This document shows, in pieces, positions 33,751 through 42,135 of a stretch of 64,000 nt of DNA. Where the stretch lies: assembly GCF_008180865.1 (NCBI RefSeq), contig NZ_VTEX01000001.1:3116-67115 (forward strand), read 5' to 3'. The position numbers were made by a program, and so were the translations under genes. Under the pieces are notes generated by a model that saw nothing but the letters and a program-made list of their open reading frames with translations, was not told the origin of the DNA and ran no database searches. The DNA comes from Rossellomorea aquimaris (GTDB lineage Bacteria; Bacillota; Bacilli; Bacillales; Bacillaceae_B). Numbering within the stretch: the stretch's first letter is position 1; the number at the start of each line of letters is the position of its first letter.

Positions 33751-35052
33751 TCAATGAGGCAGGAATGCCAGCTGATAGAAGAACAGGACGGCAAAGATAT
33801 AGACGAGTGGATGTACCTGCTTCCATTGCCCTTTTACGACTTTTAATAATGGGTAAGAAATGAATCCCAGTGCTATCCCTGTTGCGATGCTTGATGTTAA
33901 CGGCATGCTAAGAATGATTAAAAAAGCAGGGAAGGCTTCATCTAATTGATCCCATTTAATATGAGAAATGCTCCCCATCATTAAGCTTCCTACGATGATT
34001 AGGGCAGGAGCTGTAATGGCTGAAATTCCTGATACGGCACTTACAAGTGGACCGAAGAATGCAGCGGCAATGAACAGGATAGAAACCGTTAATGTTGTTA
34101 ATCCTGTTCTTCCTCCAGCGGAAACACCGGCTGAAGATTCAATATAAGCGGACGTAGGACTTGTCCCAAACATAGCCCCTACAGTTGTTGCAATGGAATC
34201 CGCAAGTAAGGCTTCACGTGCTCTTGGCATCGTGTTGCCTTTCATTAGCCCTGCTTGTTGGGCCACTCCGATCATCGTTCCTGTTGTGTCAAAGATAGTT
34301 ACAAGTAAGAATGAGAACACAACGGCATATAACCCGTATTGAAAGACATCGGCAAATGCTGTAAGAGGATTTGCTACGATAAGTCCTTCTGGAAGATGTG
34401 GAAGGGCCACAAACCCTTCTTTAAATGATAATTCTCCTGTGAAGAATGCAACGAGTCCAGTGACAATCATTCCGATAAATAACGCTCCATGGACACGTAA
34501 GACCATGAGGATAAGGGTAACAGCCAATCCGATTAACGCTAGGATCGCTGAAGATGAATGAAGATCCCCCAGCTGTACTAAATTCGTTGGATGAGCTTGG
34601 ATAAGTCCTGTCAGTCGTAATCCAATAAAGGCAATGAACAAACCGATTCCTGCGGTGATGCCGTGCTTTAGATTTTGGGGAATGGCTTCGATCAATTTTT
34701 TTCTGAATGGTGTTAATGAAAGAATGATAAATATGATACCTGCTACAAAAACGGCAGAGAATGCAACGATATAAGAAATGTCATCATTCGCCCCTACTAC
34801 AGAGTAAGTAAAGTAAGCATTCAATCCCATCCCTGGTGCGATGGCAATTGGATAATTTGCGAACAAGGCCATCCATAACGTGCCGGCTACGGCTGAAATA
34901 ATGGTTGCTAAGAAGACTTGATCAAATGGCACACCTGCGTCGGCTAAAATAATGGGATTGACAACGACAATGTAAACCATTGTTAGAAATGTTGTAATAC
35001 CTGCCAGTATTTCAGTTTTGGGATTAGTGCCGTGTTCCTTTAATTTAAACAT
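33751..35052 (-). CDS. NCS2 family (AzgA-type) adenine/guanine/hypoxanthine permease
   Basis: 433 residues, about 12-14 membrane segments. AzgA/PbuG subgroup features: N-terminal KTEILAGITTFLTMVYIVVV, IAIAPGMGLNAYFTYSVV, and TSPTSAYIESSAGVSAGGRTG. Imports hypoxanthine/guanine or adenine by proton symport. The ATG at 35052 has GGAGGT upstream; the frame is open further 5' but that part covers the promoter and operators. A TTGAAA/TATTAT promoter flanked by PurBox-like sites indicates PurR control. Confidence 0.92.
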   Translation of the reverse strand: MFKLKEHGTNPKTEILAGITTFLTMVYIVVVNPIILADAGVPFDQVFLATIISAVAGTLWMALFANYPIAIAPGMGLNAYFTYSVVGANDDISYIVAFSAVFVAGIIFIILSLTPFRKKLIEAIPQNLKHGITAGIGLFIAFIGLRLTGLIQAHPTNLVQLGDLHSSSAILALIGLAVTLILMVLRVHGALFIGMIVTGLVAFFTGELSFKEGFVALPHLPEGLIVANPLTAFADVFQYGLYAVVFSFLLVTIFDTTGTMIGVAQQAGLMKGNTMPRAREALLADSIATTVGAMFGTSPTSAYIESSAGVSAGGRTGLTTLTVSILFIAAAFFGPLVSAVSGISAITAPALIIVGSLMMGSISHIKWDQLDEAFPAFLIILSMPLTSSIATGIALGFISYPLLKVVKGQWKQVHPLVYIFAVLFFYQLAFLPH

Positions 35053-35067
35053 CGTAATACCTCCAAT

Positions 35068-35126
35068 AAAAACGAACATTAAAAACGCGCAACTTCTATA
35101 ATATTCGGTAATAGATCGAATTTCAA
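35068..35126 (-). promoter_or_regulatory. Promoter with two PurBox-like sites
   Basis: On the minus strand, TTGAAA (35126-35121), 17-bp spacer, TATTAT (35103-35098). ATTACCGAATATT (35112-35100) overlaps the -10 and, on the opposite strand, AAAAACGAACATT (35068-35080) lies before the ribosome site. Each differs from AWWWCCGAACWWT by one base, and they are in the inverted arrangement used by B. subtilis PurR. Confidence 0.65.
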
Positions 35127-35296
35127 TAGAAAGATATGAAATTTTTTTAAGGAATAATCCTGAAACCCCTTCCAAACCCCTTTCATTTTCGATAAGATGT
35201 TATCAATTATAGAAGAATCAGTCTCTATAATGCCCAGTAAGTAAACGATTAACCACGCATAAGCTGACATTTCTCAAGGAAAGGAGCGGTACTAAC

Positions 35297-36940
35297 GTGT
35301 ATACACAATTAAAAAACAAATCAATCTCCGAGCAGATTGAATTCATCACACGATCTTTAGTCGCTCTGAAAAGCTATAATGGGACAATTGGCGAAAGTGA
35401 AAAAGCCCAGTATATATATAAAATGATTTCTTCATTTCCTTATTTTCAAAAGCATCCTGATCGAGTCTGGCTCCAAGAAGTCCCGAACGATCCGACAGGA
35501 AGGAAAAACGTGTTTGCCCTCGTGAAAGGAGCGTCTTCGAAAACTGTATTATTCCATGCCCACTATGATACGGTAGGAACCGATGATTATGGTGCACTGC
35601 AGGATATGGCTCATGATCCCGACTTTCTTCAGAAGTTCTTTATGGACTATGAAGGAGAGGAAAAGGTGAGAGAAGATGCCCTCTCTGGAAACTGGCTGTT
35701 TGGAAGAGGGGCATTGGATATGCAGAGCGGAATTGCCGTACACATGGCGAATCTCTTGTACTATACGGGACAGGGAACACCAGATGGACATTTACTCTTC
35801 CTATTTAATGGTGATGAAGAAAGTGAACATGCCGGAATGATTGCAGCTTTAAGCGAACTCTATCGTTTGAAAAAAGAGGGCTTTGACTATTTGGCAGCTA
35901 TCAATACCGATTTCATTTCTCCTATCTATGATGGAGACTGTAAACGATATATTTACACGGGTGCTGCAGGAAAACTCCTGCCAAGCTTTTATATATATGG
36001 AAGAGAAGCGCATGTAGGGGATGTGCTGACATCCATCGATCCTACTGTGATTGCTTCCAAGATCAATCTTGAAATCAATCAGAACTTAGATTACCTGGAG
36101 GATATACCAGGTGAATTCACCCTGCCTCCATCTTGCCTGTATTTCAAAGATGACAAACATACGTATAATGTTCAAACCCCTTTGAGCGCTTCTCTATACT
36201 TTAACTATTTTGTATATGAGAGAACTGCCCGGGAAGTCCTCTACGATATGAAGAAGACAGCATTAAAGGCAGTAAGTGATTTGGAAGAACGCAGTAAAAG
36301 ACAGTTTGAGCAATACCGGAGCTATCATGGTTTCCCGGAAAGGGAGTTTTCATGGGAAGTGGAAGTTCTGACGTTACGGGAGTATATCTTCTGGCTGAAG
36401 GAAAGAGGCATTGATCCGGATCCTGTCATGAAAAAGGTCTTTTATGATATGGAGGGAGATGACAGAAGGACGATTGCGTATGCCATGGTGGAAGCACTGC
36501 AGCATCTGGATCCCGATCGAACGCCAAGAGTGATCATTTTCTTCGCACCGCCATTTTTACCTCATAACTTTGTGAATGAAGAAAATGAGTATGGCAAGAG
36601 GGTGAGAGAGGCGTTAGGGAAATGCTTAAACGATATAGCCAAAGAAACCGGCGAAGAATTTGTCATTAAACGGTTTTTCCCGTATCTGGCAGATGGAAGT
36701 TTTCTCTCTCTTCATGAAGAAGACGAGGATATTGACGTATTCAAAAAGAACATGCCGCTGATCAATCAGTTGTATCCAGTTCCCATCGATATGATCAGAA
36801 AGCTGAACATCCCTTCTATTAATATCGGTGTGTACGGAAAGGATGGCCATCAGTGGACAGAGAGAGTGTATAAACCTTACACCTTCTCAGTATTGCCGGA
36901 GATTATCCAGCGTGTGACGAAGGATTTATTGAAAATATAA
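35297..36940 (+). CDS. rocB: M20-family metallopeptidase, RocB-like
   Basis: 547 residues. M20/M28-type dizinc hydrolase core: first metal site FHAHYDTVGTDD, second GRGALDMQSGIAVH, and the Glu pair NGDEESEHAGM. The full-length match is to the Bacillus RocB family associated with arginine use, whose precise reaction is not established; no other roc genes are adjacent. GTG start with AAAGGAG 10 nt upstream. A hairpin terminator follows. Confidence 0.82.
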   Translation: MYTQLKNKSISEQIEFITRSLVALKSYNGTIGESEKAQYIYKMISSFPYFQKHPDRVWLQEVPNDPTGRKNVFALVKGASSKTVLFHAHYDTVGTDDYGALQDMAHDPDFLQKFFMDYEGEEKVREDALSGNWLFGRGALDMQSGIAVHMANLLYYTGQGTPDGHLLFLFNGDEESEHAGMIAALSELYRLKKEGFDYLAAINTDFISPIYDGDCKRYIYTGAAGKLLPSFYIYGREAHVGDVLTSIDPTVIASKINLEINQNLDYLEDIPGEFTLPPSCLYFKDDKHTYNVQTPLSASLYFNYFVYERTAREVLYDMKKTALKAVSDLEERSKRQFEQYRSYHGFPEREFSWEVEVLTLREYIFWLKERGIDPDPVMKKVFYDMEGDDRRTIAYAMVEALQHLDPDRTPRVIIFFAPPFLPHNFVNEENEYGKRVREALGKCLNDIAKETGEEFVIKRFFPYLADGSFLSLHEEDEDIDVFKKNMPLINQLYPVPIDMIRKLNIPSINIGVYGKDGHQWTERVYKPYTFSVLPEIIQRVTKDLLKI

Positions 36941-36950
36941 CAGGACCCAT

Positions 36951-36996
36951 AAAAATAGAGAGGACATTCGCTTAGCGATGTGCCTCTCTATTTTTA
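36951..36996 (+). terminator. Terminator after the RocB-like gene
   Basis: AAAAATAGAGAGG / CCTCTCTATTTTT with an internal CATTCGC/GCGATG stem. Confidence 0.9.
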
Positions 36997-37203
36997 TTGA
37001 TTGGAATATAGTTTGTGCAGGTTTTGCAATTATTGTAAAATGGTCGGATTACTGGTGATTTCGGCTGGATTCGTTAGGAGATAAATAAAAAACTATACCA
37101 TCCACGCCGTATTCAAAACTAACTGGGTTCTGGAATTGTCACAAAAAGGTCAATCCTAAAAGATGCATAAAGAGAACAAGTCTACTATAATAGAGTTATC
37201 AAT

Positions 37204-37221
37204 TTGTGAAGTGTTTCACTA
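37204..37221. promoter_or_regulatory. Rex operator upstream of cydDC
   Basis: TTGTGAAGTGTTTCACTA matches TTGTGAANNNNTTCACAA with one mismatch. It lies 12 bp downstream of a TATAAT (37186-37191), an ideal repressing position. Confidence 0.75.
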
Positions 37222-37249
37222 ACTTTTAACCTTGGAGTTGAGAAGAGGT

Positions 37250-38980
37250 ATGAAAGAACTAAATAAATTGGCTAAGCAGCAGAAATCATCCATGATGACT
37301 CTTTACGGAACATCCCTATTGATGGGGGGAGTAGTGATTGGACAAGCTTACTTGCTGGTTAGCATTGTAAATAAAATGTTTATAGAGGGAGCGGGATTTC
37401 AAGACATTTTTCCAATGCTGGGTGCATTGCTGCTTATTTTAGTGGGGAGAGCAGCCCTCACGTATGTGAATGGACGAACAGGAATCAGGATGGCTTCGAA
37501 GGTAAAGAGCGACTTGAGAAAGCGGCTCTTGAATAAGTGGGCAAAAAATCCACTGCAAGCGTCCATACAAGGGCAGTCTGGACAAAAAGTCAGTACGATG
37601 ATGGATGCTGTCGATGGGCTGGATGGGTATTACAGTCAGTACGTTCCCCAAAGAATTCAAACGACCATCGTTCCGTTAATACTGTTAATCACCATTTTTA
37701 CTGAGCATATTTATACGGGACTGATCATGGTCATAACGGCCCCGTTCATTCCTCTGTTTATGGCGATTATCGGAGTGATGACAAAAAATAAATCCGAGAA
37801 GCAAATGGATAAGCTGACGGCTTTTTCCGGACGATTTCTTGACACACTGCAAGGATTGACTACCTTGAAGCTCCTTGGAAGAGGGAAACAACAGAAAGAA
37901 GGGATCCGTTCTGCCAGTCTTGACTTTCGTGAAGCCACGATGGAAGTGCTCAAGACCGCATTCTTATCTTCCTTGATGCTAGAGTTTATTTCCATGTTAA
38001 GTATTGGACTGATTGCTCTTGAAGTAGGGCTCAGATTAGTCGTCTTTGAAAGCATTTCATTCTTTACCGCTTTCTTCGTTCTTGTGCTTGCCCCGGAATT
38101 CTATCTATCACTAAAAGAGCTTGGGCAGGCCTTTCATACTGGCCGAGGAAGTATGGGGGCCGCGAAAAAAGTCATGGAGGAGCTTGAAGAAAAAGATCGA
38201 CCTGTGCATTGGGGAGAGAAGGAACTCGAATCGTTTGGAACTCCTGCCACAATGGAATTACGTACTGTCGGTTTTTCCTACGGGGATAAGGGATTTGTTC
38301 TTCAATCCATTTCGGCGGTCTTTCCTCCCGGCAGCCAAGTGGCGATCGTCGGTCACAGCGGAGCAGGCAAAACAACTCTTCTTCATCTTTTAGCAGGACT
38401 TCTTGATCCCTCTGAAGGAGACATCGTGATCGATGGATATTCAAGAAGTGAATATAGGGAAAGCGACTGGTTTGATCAACTGAGTTATATTTCACAGAAT
38501 CCGTATTTATTCTCAGGCACAATCTCAGAGAATATTGCAGTTGGAGGAAGAGAAGGCGTGACCCGGGAAGAGATTGAATACGCTGCTGAAAAAGCAGGAA
38601 TCTCACAAATGATTGCAGGTCTCGATAAAGGGTTTGACACACCGATCGGTGAAGCGGGGAGAGGGCTTTCAGGAGGAGAAAAGCAGCGTATTGCCATAGC
38701 CAGGGCTTTTCTCAAAAAACCTTCTATTATTCTCTTCGACGAACCGACAACAGGATTGGATCTTAAAACCGAGGGAATCCTTCAAGCCTCCATTCAGGAA
38801 TTATCCAAAGATTCAACGGTGATTACAGTGGCTCACCGCTTGCATACAATTCGTGAAGCAGATCAAATTCTGTTTTTGGAAAATGGGAAATTATCGGGTA
38901 TAGGAAATCATGAGGAGTTAATGAAGTCCTCTTCACGCTATCATGAGATGGTGACAGCACAGCAAGGGGTGAATACATGA
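37250..38980 (+). CDS. cydD: Thiol reductant ABC exporter subunit CydD
   Basis: 576 residues: fused membrane (about 1-310) and ATPase domains, the half-transporter CydD that with CydC moves glutathione/cysteine or haem-related cargo and is needed to assemble cytochrome bd. ATPase motifs: Walker A VGHSGAGKTTLL, Q-loop ISQNPYLFSGTISENI, signature LSGGEKQRIAIARA, Walker B IILFDEPTTGLD. ATG 37250 is preceded by GAAGAGG; TTG codons at 37232 and 37238 are alternatives. cydAB are not in the window. Rex box just upstream. Confidence 0.92.
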   Translation: MKELNKLAKQQKSSMMTLYGTSLLMGGVVIGQAYLLVSIVNKMFIEGAGFQDIFPMLGALLLILVGRAALTYVNGRTGIRMASKVKSDLRKRLLNKWAKNPLQASIQGQSGQKVSTMMDAVDGLDGYYSQYVPQRIQTTIVPLILLITIFTEHIYTGLIMVITAPFIPLFMAIIGVMTKNKSEKQMDKLTAFSGRFLDTLQGLTTLKLLGRGKQQKEGIRSASLDFREATMEVLKTAFLSSLMLEFISMLSIGLIALEVGLRLVVFESISFFTAFFVLVLAPEFYLSLKELGQAFHTGRGSMGAAKKVMEELEEKDRPVHWGEKELESFGTPATMELRTVGFSYGDKGFVLQSISAVFPPGSQVAIVGHSGAGKTTLLHLLAGLLDPSEGDIVIDGYSRSEYRESDWFDQLSYISQNPYLFSGTISENIAVGGREGVTREEIEYAAEKAGISQMIAGLDKGFDTPIGEAGRGLSGGEKQRIAIARAFLKKPSIILFDEPTTGLDLKTEGILQASIQELSKDSTVITVAHRLHTIREADQILFLENGKLSGIGNHEELMKSSSRYHEMVTAQQGVNT

Positions 38981-40698
38981 TGAAAGAGTTAGGATTTGTC
39001 GTAAAGCTGATGATGAAGGAAAAGAAGGATATAGTGTATTCTATTCTTTTTGGCTTCCTGGCTGGAATGACCTCTGTCGGTTTATTTGCTTCCAGTGGTT
39101 ATTTAATTTCTAAAGCAGCTTTGGAAGTACCTCTATACGCACTGACGGTGATGATTGCACTCTTGAAGCTATTCGGTTTTACAAAGGCGCTTAGCCGCTA
39201 CGCGGAACGTTATTTTTCCCATCGAGCAACATTCACGATTCTGGCTAATTTACGAGTCTCGATTTATGAAGCAATCGAACCGTTAGCGCCGGGAATTTTC
39301 GGTCGATACAGAAGCGGTGATCTTCTCTCAAGAATTGTCGGGGACGTAGAGAGCCTCCAGAATTTCTTTCTTAGGGTCTTTTATCCCCCTGTCATTCTGG
39401 TGATGGTGTTCTTAAGTACGATTTTGTTTACGATGTTTTATTCTGTATCCGTTGCATTGATTCTTCTCGTGGGCCTTCTGCTGACGGGATTCGTCGTCCC
39501 TGCCTATTTTTCTCTTAAACAGAGGAAGATTGAAGTGACTTTAAGAGAAAGACGGGGGGAGTTGTCTACTGAAGTAACGGAATTTCTATATGGATTCAGA
39601 GACCTGAAGATCTATCAGAGACTGGAGGATAAAGAGAGAAGTCTTGTTCATGCATCAACAGGCTATGTGAGTGAAGAGGAACGTGAGGGTATCCATTCCC
39701 TCTTTAGTCATTCAACCAATATCCTGGTTTCGCTTCTTATTTCATGGATCGTTTTAGCTGTAGGGGCCTATTCGGTGGGATCAGGTCAACTGGACGGAAT
39801 ATACCTTGCTATGCTTGTCATGATCTCATTAACCGTATTCGAAAACGCCACACCCATGGCAATTCTCCCTACACACTATGAAGATTCCCGCAGAGCGGCA
39901 GCCAGGCTTTCTTCAGTCATTCCAGAAGAGAGCATCGAGAGGGACGGACCTTCATTTGGCGGGAAACTTGGCGGGGAAGCTCCGTCCTTTCACCTGAAGG
40001 ATGTAAGCTTTTCCTTCGGGGGAGAGGAAAGAAAAGCATTGGATGGTGTGGATCTTGAGCTGCCTGCAGGTTCGAAAACAGCGATTGTAGGCCCGTCGGG
40101 ATCAGGGAAATCAACATTGCTTCAATTGTTATTAAACTTTTACTCAACGGATCAAGGATCGATTTTCGTCAATGATGCTTCAATTAAAGATTTCGATAAA
40201 GAGTCGTTGTGGGAGCATGCCAATGTGGTTCTTCAAGAAAATCATTTCTTCTACGGCACTTTAAGGGATAATCTTATGCTGGTGCGTGACGGATTGACAG
40301 ACGGGGAAATGGAATCGGCATTAGATAAAGTGAAGCTGAACCACTTTTCGTTGGAAGACACTGTACTGGAAAAAGGAGAGAATCTTTCTGGAGGAGAAAA
40401 GCAGCGATTGGCCATTGCAAGGACACTATTGAAGGGCTCACCCTTATGGATGCTGGATGAACCGACGTCTTCGGTTGATGCGTTGACGGAGAAAGAGATC
40501 TTTGACCATCTTTATAAAGTGGCCGGTGGGGACACGTTGATTCTGATCTGTCATCGTTTAATTGGTCTTGAAAACATGGATCAAATCGTCGTCATGGATC
40601 AAGGGAAGGTTATAGAAGCAGGAAGTTTTGATGAGCTCATGGATAAAAAAGGCTACTTCTTTGAAATGAAACAGATTGAAAAGAGCGTACTCTTTTAG
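38977..40698 (+). CDS. cydC: Thiol reductant ABC exporter subunit CydC
   Basis: 573 residues, partner of CydD, overlapping it by ATGA. The membrane part includes SSGYLISKAALEVPLYALTV and LSRYAERYFSHRATFTILA, both typical of CydC. ATPase motifs: VGPSGSGKSTLL, LQENHFFYGTLRDNL, LSGGEKQRLAIARTL, LWMLDEPTSSVD. Works in the membrane as a CydDC heterodimer. Confidence 0.93.
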   Translation: MMKELGFVVKLMMKEKKDIVYSILFGFLAGMTSVGLFASSGYLISKAALEVPLYALTVMIALLKLFGFTKALSRYAERYFSHRATFTILANLRVSIYEAIEPLAPGIFGRYRSGDLLSRIVGDVESLQNFFLRVFYPPVILVMVFLSTILFTMFYSVSVALILLVGLLLTGFVVPAYFSLKQRKIEVTLRERRGELSTEVTEFLYGFRDLKIYQRLEDKERSLVHASTGYVSEEEREGIHSLFSHSTNILVSLLISWIVLAVGAYSVGSGQLDGIYLAMLVMISLTVFENATPMAILPTHYEDSRRAAARLSSVIPEESIERDGPSFGGKLGGEAPSFHLKDVSFSFGGEERKALDGVDLELPAGSKTAIVGPSGSGKSTLLQLLLNFYSTDQGSIFVNDASIKDFDKESLWEHANVVLQENHFFYGTLRDNLMLVRDGLTDGEMESALDKVKLNHFSLEDTVLEKGENLSGGEKQRLAIARTLLKGSPLWMLDEPTSSVDALTEKEIFDHLYKVAGGDTLILICHRLIGLENMDQIVVMDQGKVIEAGSFDELMDKKGYFFEMKQIEKSVLF

Positions 40699-40704
40699 CA
40701 GACG

Positions 40705-40738
40705 AAAAAGCCGCATCCTCTAAGGATGCGGCTTTTTC
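40705..40738. terminator. Bidirectional terminator between cydC and yodC
   Basis: AAAAAGCCGCATCC / GGATGCGGCTTTTT with a TCTAA loop. Confidence 0.92.
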
Positions 40739-40744
40739 ATAGGT

Positions 40745-41356
40745 TTATTCCGCCCAATCAATTAAGTTGCGGATATCTAAACGATCTGATTTTCGTGCTT
40801 CTTGAAGTGGTTTTCCGATTGTAATCAACATAATCGGGATATAACGGTCCGACACATTGAAGTCGGAAACGAGAGCTGCCGGATTGAAACCGCCGATTGG
40901 GCAAGTATCCCAGCCTTTCGCTTTTGCAGCAAGCATGAATTGCATAGCGGCTAAGGAAGCGTTACTGAAAGCGGCGTCTCTTGGATATTCATCACGGCTG
41001 TATGCACCGTCAATTTGTTTCTTCAATACCTCTTTGATTTCCGCCGTCATTTCACCTTTTTCAATGGCAGGATCAAAGACAGGGTCGACATTTTTATTTG
41101 CTTCCAGGTCACCAAGTATAGCCACGACTGCAGAAGCATCATGTACCTGTTGTTGATGATATGCAATCGGAAGTAAACGTTCTTGAACTTCTTTATGATC
41201 GAATACCAGGAATTTCCACTGTTGAAGATTCCAGGCAGATGGTGCTTTTCCTGCTGTTTCGAGCAGGCTGACTAATTCCTCACGAGGGATCTCCACTTGA
41301 GGATCATATACTTTCGTTGAGCGCCGTTCATCGACGACTTGAAAGAAATTATCCAT
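40745..41356 (-). CDS. yodC: NAD(P)H nitroreductase YodC
   Basis: 203-residue FMN nitroreductase, close in length and motifs to B. subtilis YodC: KAPSAWNLQQWKFLVFD, AVVAILGDLEANKN, ASLAAMQFMLAAKAKGWDTC and IGGFN. It reduces quinones and nitroaromatics. GGAGGC precedes the ATG. The gene is divergent from a yodB homologue and shares with it a 150-bp intergenic region holding a YodB-type operator. Confidence 0.92.
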   Translation of the reverse strand: MDNFFQVVDERRSTKVYDPQVEIPREELVSLLETAGKAPSAWNLQQWKFLVFDHKEVQERLLPIAYHQQQVHDASAVVAILGDLEANKNVDPVFDPAIEKGEMTAEIKEVLKKQIDGAYSRDEYPRDAAFSNASLAAMQFMLAAKAKGWDTCPIGGFNPAALVSDFNVSDRYIPIMLITIGKPLQEARKSDRLDIRNLIDWAE

Positions 41357-41412
41357 GATAAAGCCTCCTTGATGTTTAAATAGGTGTTATAATATGGTAT
41401 ATAATTGTATGT

Positions 41413-41431
41413 TACTTACTTTTTGTAAGTG
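41413..41431. promoter_or_regulatory. YodB-type operator
   Basis: TACTTACTTTTTGTAAGTG: perfect arms ACTTAC / GTAAGT around TTTTT, containing TACTTTTTGTAAGTG, very close to the known YodB box (TACTATTTTGTAAGTA). Confidence 0.8.
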
Positions 41432-41506
41432 TATAAGCAATATGAACAATATAACCGACGTTTTAGTATGCGTCAAGTGTTAACGATTTAGGATGTGAAA
41501 ACTTAT

Positions 41507-41815
41507 ATGGAAACAAAACTCTGCCCGAAATATGCCGCTGCCTTCGAACTATTAGGCAAGCGCTGGATCGGGATGATCATAAAGGTATTATTTGAAGGAA
41601 CGTGCCGTTTTAAAGATATAAATTCAGAAATACCGAATATCAGTCAAAAGTTGTTAACTGACAGATTAAAGGAACTGGAGGAAAACGGCATCGTGTACCG
41701 GGAAGTTCTCGACGAAAAGCCGGTCAAAGTCCTTTATAGCCTGACGAAAAAGGGAAGAGAATTGGAGCCCGTGATGGAGGCCGTCCAGGGTTGGGCAGTG
41801 AAATGGGTAAAGTAA
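41507..41815 (+). CDS. yodB: HxlR-family redox-sensing repressor YodB
   Basis: 102 residues, winged-helix HxlR/DUF24. METKLCPKYAAAFELLGKRW keeps Cys at position 6, the residue that senses quinones and diamide in B. subtilis YodB; that position supports ATG 41507 over the GTG at 41495. DNA-binding helix region: EIPNISQKLLTDRLKELEE. Likely represses yodC and itself through the intergenic palindrome, and perhaps other quinone genes. Confidence 0.9.
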   Translation: METKLCPKYAAAFELLGKRWIGMIIKVLFEGTCRFKDINSEIPNISQKLLTDRLKELEENGIVYREVLDEKPVKVLYSLTKKGRELEPVMEAVQGWAVKWVK

Positions 41816-41839
41816 AAGCCTGCTTCAATGAAGGCAGGC
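41814..41839 (-). terminator. Terminator hairpin, mainly for the minus-strand small gene
   Basis: GCCTGCTTC / GAAGGCAGGC; on the minus strand it is followed by TTTTA. On the plus strand the T-run is poor. Confidence 0.6.
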
Positions 41840-41846
41840 ACTTGAA

Positions 41847-41987
41847 TTAGTTGAGGTCATGGTTGTATATGTGCTCAAATGGATCCTGTGGATCGTGGGG
41901 AGTATAGAAATGGATGGGCTTTAATGCGGCGTAGCTTCCTCCGATGATGATGATACACAGAACGGGTAAGAATAAAATACCGAGCAT
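41847..41987 (-). CDS. 46-residue single-span membrane protein
   Basis: Begins MLGILFLPVLCIIIIGGSYA, one hydrophobic helix, then a polar His/Asp/Pro-rich tail (ALKPIHFYTPHDPQDPFEHI) ending YNHDLN. ATG follows AAGGAGGCTATTCT, a near-perfect ribosome site, and a terminator follows the stop. A perfect cre-like palindrome lies 60 bp upstream, shared with the divergent LacI-type regulator. Not a family I can name. Confidence 0.72.
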   Translation of the reverse strand: MLGILFLPVLCIIIIGGSYAALKPIHFYTPHDPQDPFEHIYNHDLN

Positions 41988-42046
41988 AGAATAGCCTCCT
42001 TATCATGTTTTAGGGGTAGACCCCTTGCATGATTAACTATAAAGTG

Positions 42047-42060
42047 TGAAACGCGTTTCA
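42047..42060. promoter_or_regulatory. Perfect cre/LacI-family operator
   Basis: TGAAACGCGTTTCA, a 14-bp perfect palindrome fitting TGNAANCGNTNNCA, between the small membrane gene and the LacI-type gene. Could be bound by CcpA or by the adjacent regulator itself. Confidence 0.75.
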
Positions 42061-42135
42061 TAGCAAGCGTTTATTAATAGTTTTGCTCAAAATGGACAAG
42101 TGTGCCATTCATAATATTTGATGAGGGGTATGGGG

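Noticed and set aside
35053..35270. Upstream extension of the purine permease and a 63-residue frame
   Set aside because: Both run through a clear promoter and PurBox-like sites; the permease ATG at 35052 has its own ribosome site.
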